A stretch of 64,000 bases of DNA, taken from positions 85,040 through 149,039 of the forward strand of contig NW_025919589.1 of assembly GCF_907164915.1 (NCBI RefSeq), written 5' to 3'. Origin of the DNA: Impatiens glandulifera (Eukaryota; Streptophyta; Magnoliopsida; Ericales; Balsaminaceae). The stretch's first letter is position 1. Every line of letters begins with the position of its first letter. Positions 57,228-64,000 of this stretch are shown piece by piece. Both the position numbers and the translations under genes were made by a program. Under the pieces are notes generated by a model. That model was not told the DNA's origin and made no database searches. It saw nothing but the letters and a program-made list of their open reading frames with translations.

Positions 57228-57740
57228 TTGAGGACCGACGAGTACGACCAGGACCGACAGGTCCGACCAATAAATTTCAGCCAGGACTGAGGCTTTTCAG
57301 TTAGGACCAAGATGTCTGACCGATGTTCTTCATCTAGGAGCGAGAGGTCCGACCGAGGATTTTTACATCCGACCAGAAAACGAAACTAGGACCAAGGAGT
57401 CGCGCACTCAACCGAGGAGTCGCGCACTCGACCGAGAACTTCTGAACCCAAGACCGATGAGTTTCACTTAGGACCAAGAGGCCCGATTGAGAAGTCGAAC
57501 CTAGGACCGAGAAATCTCGCATCCGACTGAGCTCTCCCGAACCTATGACTGATGACTTCCACATAGGACCGATGCGTCCGGCCAAGAATTTTAGCCAAGG
57601 ACTGAGAGGTCCTAGCACCCCGATCGAGGGACTTCCGCACCCCGACCAAGGATCCTAAACTTAGACCGAGGGGTTCATTACCAGGACCGAGGGCTTTTTA
57701 GCCCCGACCGATGAAAACGAACCCAGGACCTAGGACATCG
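57228..57740. repeat. GGACCGA minisatellite
   Basis: About a dozen imperfect units of ~35-50 bp built on AGGACCGAGAGGTCCGACCG, each holding a GGACC...GGTCC dyad, with drift toward GACCGAGGA and CCCCGACCGA. It is GC-rich against an AT-rich background. The minus strand is open in places (57334-57649), as expected from repeat structure. Confidence 0.85.
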
Positions 57741-60022
57741 GTCCTAAGGCCTGTTTTGTTCCAATTTTAAAATTCCAAAATTAATTTTATAATTTTGTAA
57801 CCCCAACTCATTTTCTTGAAATCCCAAAAAATAGAGAATAATTTCAAAATATTTTTGGGATATTTTCACAAAAAACTATTTTGACAAACACTTGTTTATG
57901 ATTTATTTTTAAATCCAAATGCATTTTAAATAATTGTTATCATCAACAATTATTACAACAACAATATTTGATTATAAAATATTAATTTTGTTCCTAATGT
58001 TAAGTATTTTCCTCCAAATTTATCATCAACAACAAGTACCAATATTTAAATAATTGTTATTTCAATTTTTTAATACGAAAAAACCTATGCATGTCTAGGG
58101 CCGGAAGAATAATCAGTTAAAATAAAATGTTATACAACAAATTTCAAAAGTCAAAATTATAAGTAAAGACCATTTTTTAAAATGGGTACGGAGGATGAAG
58201 CACGAAAATCTTTTCCCGAGTATCACCAAACTACAAATTTAAAGAAACTCTAGCAAAAAAATACGTTTGTACACGTATCAAACACGCATGATTTTTTTTT
58301 TATTAATGTTTAAAAATCATTTAGCGAATCTATTTCAAATATATAATATTTAATTTTCAAAACTCAAATTTTATTTTGATAAAGACAAATATAAGATTAT
58401 TTAAACTAGAACCTAAATTAATTATTTTCATAATTAATTTTAAAATCGGTTTAAAATTATTAAATTTTTATAAAATAATGTATTATTTTAAAAAGATTTT
58501 TGACACGCAAACCGATATTAAAATTTTCGAACCTCCAAACTTTTTCGGGAATCAAGGATTTTCTGAGTTACACCATCAAGACAAAAAATAAGAAAATATG
58601 TTGAACTTAGAAATAAGTGGAAAATCGTAACAGGGTATTCAACTATTTGTTTTTGCTCATCCAGTTCTAAATAAATATCGTGATTAAATGGTAATTCAAA
58701 TCATATTATCACTTAATTCATATTCAAATTAAATTAAATTTATCAAATGTATTACCTAATTCATATATTTATTAAAATGAAACCCCAGATTCGTGCTCCA
58801 CCTAACCATGTTCAGAAACTAATTTTATATTAGTGTAGTGGGATCTAACGGACCTAACGATTTTATTTCTTAAATTAACATACTTTTTACTGCATCTTCA
58901 AATTAACATAATTTATCATTCAATTTTAGTTTTTCTATTATTTATTTATTTACATTTAAATCATTAAAACTCATTAGTAAATATATATTTAAATTATTAT
59001 TTTTATAAATTTAATTATTTATATTTTGATATATGTATATGTTAATTATTATTTTATATAACTTTTTTTTATGAAAGAATACATCGTGCACCTAGCATAA
59101 AAGATGTTTTAAAATAAATAAATAATATTATATATATATTTTTTTAAATTATGATGCAAGAATAAATAAAATTTCAAACAAAATTTTCTTTATCCATCTT
59201 ACTAATTAGTTTGTTGAACCGATTAAATCAATATTTTACAAATTAAATAAATAAAAGCAACTCAATGTAGTTGAAAATGAAAATAATTTAATTAAAAATA
59301 AAAAGTTATATAAAATAATAATATATATATATATATAAAAAATGTGGGAAGGGATGGTCTGTCACCACATCTATTGACTGAAAAAAAAAATGAAATTTTT
59401 TTTTATTAATTTTTCAATGAATGAAATTGCATAATGTAATTTACTCCCTCAACTCTCAATCTCATATATATATATTTTTTTTTAATTTAGAAAAATAATA
59501 ATTTAAATATATATCAAAATATTAATAATCAAATTTATAAAAACAATAATTTATCAAAATATAAAACACCATATCTATAAAAATAATAATTTAAATATTT
59601 TAATAAAAATAATAATTTAAATATTTTAATAAAAATAACAATTTAAATATATATATATATATAATAATAATAAGTTTTAGTTTGAAATGGATAAACAAAT
59701 TAGTTAGAGTTGAACTAGAAATATACTATACTCTCCCTTCCATCTTTCTATCACTTTTTTTAGGGTTTGTTTGTTTGATTTGGAATTTATTTTAAATGTT
59801 TTATATATATTTTTTTTTCTAATTATCCTATAATTTATTTAATATTTATTACTCAGATTGATTTTTTTTTTTCATTAATTTTAACTTGATTGACTTTTTT
59901 TTTAGTTTTAAACAATTTAATAAACTCATCAATTAAGAATTTTTTATTTTATTTATTAAGAATTAAATATTTTTAAAATTAGTTTTCTATAACATGCTTA
60001 ATCAAAATTTTATATCTATACA

Positions 60023-60058
<36 letters not shown>

Positions 60059-60600
60059 TTTTAAAACATGTACATCTCAATTTTATAATTTGAATACATA
60101 CGTCAATATGACAAACCAGACAAAATTATCTAGTTGGATTACTAAAAAAAAGTATTAATATAAATTGTCTTTTAGTATACGTATATTAAATAATAATAAC
60201 AAATAATTACTTTAAAAAATTAATTTGAAATTTTTTGAATATATATTTAAACTAAAAAAATAATTTTAAAGATATTTGTATTGAATTAATTTAAAAATAG
60301 TTTGACACATACACATATTTCTCATTTAAAAATCAAACTAGTGATATTTTATCTCTTATAAACCGTTTTTACTACTAGGTATATAATGAGTTATACTCTT
60401 AACTAGTAATATTAAGATATTACTAATTAATATTAAAACCTCAAATATCATGAAAAATTAAGTAAAAAATAAATTATTTGGATTATATCATTTAATTAAA
60501 ATTAAATATTATTATTTTTAATTAATTAAATAAATAATTTATTTTAAATATAAATAATATAATAAATATAAAATTAATATACATATCAACCAAACTTATA
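57741..60600. other. AT-rich intergenic region, no gene seen
   Basis: Poly-A/T runs and TA microsatellites (for example 59320-59337 and 60023-60055). The open stretch 58376-58591 is Phe-, Ile- and Lys-rich with no motif. No recognised feature. Confidence 0.6.
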
Positions 60601-60626
60601 AATTAAAAATAAAATTTATAAATTAA

Positions 60627-60760
60627 AAATCATTTACTACATTTGTTCATACCAGTTGTAACCAGAAATAAAGTTAAAAACTATTTATCGATTAAATATC
60701 ATTTACTACATTTGTTCATACCAGTTGTAACCAGAACTACAGTTAAAAATTATTTATGGA
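60627..60760. repeat. Tandem duplication, ~68 bp
   Basis: ATCATTTACTACATTTGTTC, then ATACCAGTTGTAACCAGAA and AGTTAAAAA, occurs at 60629-60690 and 60697-60752 with few differences. Confidence 0.85.
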
Positions 60761-61065
60761 TTTATCAGAATACCTAACTCCATCTCCATCTCTTTCATGA
60801 GCCAATGTGGTTTGGGTATGGTTGAATCTAATATATCTTAAATGTTTTCATGTATTTTATTTATTAACAATTTTTTTATCTATAAATATATTTTTTTTAC
60901 ATATTTAACATGTTTTTATTATTTTAACATGATTTTAATTTGTTTAACATGTCACGTTTTATCTATTTAATATATTTTGATCTATTTAACTCATTTTGAC
61001 ACACGTTTTTATCCGTTTAACACACGATATGACCATTTAATATAGTTTTGACATGTCTTCTATAA

Positions 61066-61066
<1 letters not shown>
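60761..61066. other. Spacer with ACACG-type words
   Basis: Contains TTAACATG, TTTGACACACG and TTTAACACACGATATGACC, loosely like the ACACGAC block of the 6-17 kb array. No gene seen. Confidence 0.4.

Positions 61067-61130
<64 letters not shown>
61067..61130. repeat. (TA)n microsatellite, ~32 units
   Basis: Uninterrupted TA dinucleotides for about 64 bp; length is likely polymorphic or uncertain in assembly. Confidence 0.95.
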
Positions 61131-61132
<2 letters not shown>

Positions 61133-61425
61133 ACGAAATTGTTTTGAAAAAAAAAATCGTAATAAATTCAAAGAAGAGGTATCTTTTATCCAATAACGAA
61201 GAATTTGAACCAAGATTTTCAGATGAATGGAATGAAGTAATAGTATATCTACTACATAATTGGAATTGGAATGTGAGAATTTGTCTTCTAAAGAAGGATA
61301 TATGTTTTGCTCTTATAAATAATTTTAACTTTATGGAAAGATTCCAAAGCCTATAAGTATTGTTATCATCCTTTTTTTTTCAAAACAAAAAAATTTTCAA
61401 TTTCTACAAAAAAAAAATAAAAATA

Positions 61426-61892
61426 GGGTCGGAGAAGGGCAATCACTCATTCTTAAAATCAGCATTCTTAAGACCAAAGAGTCGGGCGGAAAAGGGAGGA
61501 AAACTCTCCGTTCCTGGTTCTCTTGTAGCTGGATCCTCCGAAACTACAAGGATCCTTAGTTAAAATGGGTTTTCAACTCCTTTAAGTGAGATTTTGAGAA
61601 GAGTTGCTATTTGGAGAGCACGGTACGATGAAAGTTGTAAGTTTTGTTCGGGGAGAGTTATTGTCTATCGTTGGCCTTTATGGTAGAATAAGTCGGGGGA
61701 CTTGAGAGACGGTGGTTCACCTGCGGCGGATGTCAGCGGTTCGAGTCCGCTTATCTCCAACTTTTGAACTTAACCAATACAAAGCTATATGATAACACCC
61801 AATTTTTCAGATTCGGCGGTTCGATCTATGATTTATCATTCATAGACATTGATAAGATTCTTTCATTTAGAAGCACCTTAGGATGACATAAC
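61426..61892 (+). other. Plastid DNA insertion: trnA-UGC intron end, 3' exon and spacer toward rrn23
   Basis: The sequence follows the plastid inverted-repeat region. It holds the end of the group II intron of trnA-UGC with a recognisable domain V hairpin (61616-61649, GAGCA...GATGAAAGTT...TTGTTC). The 3' tRNA-Ala exon follows (61724-61759, GGCGGATGTCAGCGG, TTCGAGTCCGC, TATCTCCA). The spacer leading to 23S rRNA runs to about 61890 and stops before the rRNA. Several substitutions and a missing segment near 61580 show it is a decaying nuclear copy. The 5' tRNA exon is absent, so no tRNA is made. Confidence 0.85.
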
Positions 61893-62680
61893 CTAAGATA
61901 AAATGTAAAGATTGGGTTTACCATTTAAAGTGAAGCAATGTAATTTGGTGAGTTTAGAATGAAGAAGAGAAAGAAAGTTGATTTTCAAACAAGTTAAGCT
62001 ATAATACAGGAAACCATAGAAAAAAATACTCAAAATAATCAAGTTGAAGTAGAGGTTACCAAGGTTGTTGTAGAGGATAACATAGATGAAGTTGAAGGAA
62101 ACAAATACAAGAATCCTGAAACTGAAGTTGATAACAACAAATATAAGAATCCTAAAATTCTGAAAATAATATTTTTTATCAAATTAGTATGTGTTCGTTC
62201 ATAGAAAGACACACAATCAGAATAAGCAAATTTCATCATCTTTTTCAATTCAATCTCCTTTCATCGCAAGGGAAGAGAAAAAAGAAGAAGGCCACATGAT
62301 GTAATAAACTTATATGGAAATAAGCACAATGATTTGGATAATTATGAGCTGCTATTGATTGTAATCTTTTAGTTTATAACCTTTGTTGTATGGTTGTGTG
62401 AATGTTACTAATCAAATATTTGAGGGTCTGTTGATTGTCATCCTTTAATCATAGCTATGGTCTGTCAAAATCTATGATTTTGATCCTCCCACTTTTAAGA
62501 TTTTTAATAAAATTGTATTAACCATTTTTCCAAAAAAAAACTACAATAATAAGTTACAAGAAAGTCTTGTCGGTCTTCAAAATGTCACACCGCCGACTAA
62601 AACCTAAAAGCCATTAGAAACTCACCAAATTACATTGTTTCCCTTTAAATGGTAAACCAAATCTTTACATTTTATCTTAG
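61893..62680. repeat. Inverted pair of 63-bp repeats flanking a LINE fragment
   Basis: 61893-61955 (CTAAGATAAAATGTAAAGAT to GGTGAGTTT) and 62618-62680 (AAACTCACC to ATCTTTACATTTTATCTTAG) are reverse complements with very few mismatches. The left arm abuts the plastid insert. Confidence 0.85.
61960..62545 (+). mobile_element. LINE ORF1-plus-tail fragment, second copy
   Basis: Matches the end of the element at 49250-51290. ATTCTGAAAATAATATTTTT parallels 50900-50920, and CAATTCAATCTCCTTTCATC with GCAAGGGAAGAG parallels the start of the Arg-Gly tail. The 3' tail has GATCCTCCCACTTTTAAGAT and TTTAATAAAATTGTATTAACC and an A-run. As in the first copy, ORF1 passes directly to the 3' tail with no ORF2. 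Confidence 0.65.
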
Positions 62681-62689
62681 TTTTTGAAC

Positions 62690-63925
62690 CCTTTTAAAAT
62701 AAAAGAAAAAGAGAAAAAGAGAACATGACATTTCACTAAAAAAAAAAAAAAAAAATGGTTTTCCTCAAAATATATATCATATAACTCCTCTAGTCAAGTT
62801 GTTGTAAGTGCTGAAATAAGCATTGATTGTTTATTAATGTTTAACTTAGGTTTAATTAATTAATGTTGTTGATCAATCAGTACCTGCCCAAAGTCAATGC
62901 TATGCTTAATCAACACACCAACAGCCTATAAATTATCATCTCAGCAAAGTTAGTTTTCTAATTATGTAAACTACACCATATAAAACCCTAGCATAGTCTA
63001 CACAAATATTCAACATAATTTTTATAGCTTATTTTCTATTCTTTAAAAAGAAAACATGTTGAAGATTTTTTTATTAGTTTAATGCAGATTATGATGATTA
63101 TATGTATTATACATATAGAGATGAAATATATATAATATATACTACATATAGGGATAATCAAATTAACCAAATAACAGGTCAAAATCGGACTTAACTCTAC
63201 TAAAAATAACTCATAATCAACTTAAATAGAATATAAATCAATTAATTTACCCATAAACAACTTTAATCTAGCTCATTATTGAATTGCACAACTATTAAAG
63301 AGAGAATAAGTATAAATAAATAAATTCTTCTAAACTTTAGGTGAAAAATGTTAAAAATATTTCAAAGCATTGGCATAAACATATAGAGTATCATATGCAT
63401 CTTATACAAACATTTTAGCAATTATTTACTTATAGAGTATTAATGGTAATAATTTTTAACTAAAATATAAACTTTTATATAAATTGTAAAATGTTAGTAA
63501 TTTATTGATGACATGAATTTATTTTTTCTTTAACTCAAAAGTAAAAGGTTATAAACTTCATAAATGTTACTAAACTTGTTGTCATTTTAAACATAAAAAG
63601 TTTCCTTTTATAATTCTTCATTATCTGTATCTGAATCAATGATATGTTCAGGTGTATAGTTAATTATAAATATAGTACTACTAACATAATTATTTTTTTA
63701 ATACATATATTTCTTTGAAAACATAATCTAACCAATCAAAGAACATTTGTAATTAATGAAAAGCACATGCAATGTTGATCAAGACATATATAGTCAACTG
63801 AAATATTTTATTCTGAAATATTTTATAAACTAAAATATTAATAAACACACATTTCAAATATCTATTAAAATAGAAGGAAACAAGATCAACTAGCTCCCCA
63901 AACATAGCTAACACAGTTTTAATCT
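62690..63925. other. Spacer upstream of the second P450, no gene seen
   Basis: Poly-A run at 62739-62756. The rest is AT-rich with no supported feature; it should contain the promoter of the gene starting at 63931. Confidence 0.5.
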
Positions 63926-63930
63926 ACATC

Positions 63931-64000
63931 ATGTACTTCTTCCAAGCCTCTCTTGTTGTTCTTCTCTGTTTGGTCATCCCATTAATTTTGGTGAAAGTTT
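63931..64000 (+). CDS. Second CYP716-like P450, N-terminus only (cut by window end)
   Basis: ATG at 63931 opens MYFFQASLVVLLCLVIPLIL and VKV to the window end. It parallels the membrane anchor of the P450 at 52014 ([17 protein letters not shown]). At DNA level both share CATCCCA and ATTTTGGTGAAA at the same position, more than two random hydrophobic anchors would. It is probably a tandem paralogue in the same orientation; whether it is intact cannot be seen. Confidence 0.65.
   Translation, partial: MYFFQASLVVLLCLVIPLILVKV

Noticed and set aside
57334..57649. Minus-strand protein-coding genes
   Set aside because: Open only because of the GC-rich minisatellite periodicity; no domain.
58790..58815. 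Second copy of the inverted-repeat element at 1348
   Set aside because: Only a short similarity (CCAGATT, then TGCTCCACCT) and no opposite arm.
61724..61759. tRNA-Ala gene
   Set aside because: Only the 3' exon and intron end are present, in a plastid-derived insert with substitutions; no 5' half exists.

Overview
The window is nuclear DNA from a flowering plant, most likely a eudicot. It is AT-rich, has GT-AG introns, and is dominated by Ty1-copia LTR retrotransposons, which fill roughly half of it. Only two complete host genes are visible. There is no bacterial-type gene, CRISPR array or rRNA gene.

Layout. 1-602 is a PIF/Harbinger transposase relic. 5.1-6.4 kb is a truncated copia element (Copia-G) with a five-unit minisatellite behind its primer-binding site. 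6.4-17.7 kb is an array of ~1.03 kb tandem repeats whose first unit is split by a very young, complete copia element (Copia-A, 7146-13434, 5-bp target duplication gattg). 18.2-18.5 kb holds two tandem SINE-like copies. 20.2-25.2 kb is a decayed copia (Copia-C). 25.2-26.5 kb holds LINE remnants. 26.7-33.5 kb is a decayed GH17 beta-1,3-glucanase gene cut inside its X8 domain by a second young copia (Copia-B, minus strand, 27028-33252, target duplication agcta). 34.4-38.1 kb is an intact fatty acid 2-hydroxylase gene (FAH, 237 aa, six coding exons) with a small gag-only copia (Copia-F) in its 5'-UTR intron. 39.5-44.2 kb is an old copia (Copia-D, minus, target duplication aaata). 44.6-47.2 kb is an internally deleted copia (Copia-E, minus). 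48.0-48.6 kb is a non-autonomous hAT element with an exact 8-bp target duplication. 49.2-51.3 kb is a LINE derivative carrying ORF1 but no reverse transcriptase. 52.0-53.6 kb is a full-length CYP716-type cytochrome P450 (478 aa, three exons). 54.9-55.2 kb and 61.4-61.9 kb are plastid DNA insertions. 57.2-57.7 kb is a GGACCGA-type minisatellite. At 63.93 kb a second CYP716-like gene begins and runs off the window.

How it fits together. FAH hydroxylates sphingolipid fatty acids at the ER. CYP716 enzymes are typically triterpene oxidases, so the two copies suggest the edge of a CYP716 tandem cluster. The most unusual signal lies in the related elements Copia-A, Copia-B and Copia-E. In A and B the gag start codon sits in the LTR, ten bases before a splice donor. 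The predicted intron removes the rest of the LTR, the primer-binding site and the leader, and joins in frame to gag. That leader also carries a conserved set of hairpins that present a CCAAAG loop. Together these suggest that splicing separates the translated RNA from the reverse-transcribed RNA. All functional statements are inferences from sequence reading; no alignment or database search was run.
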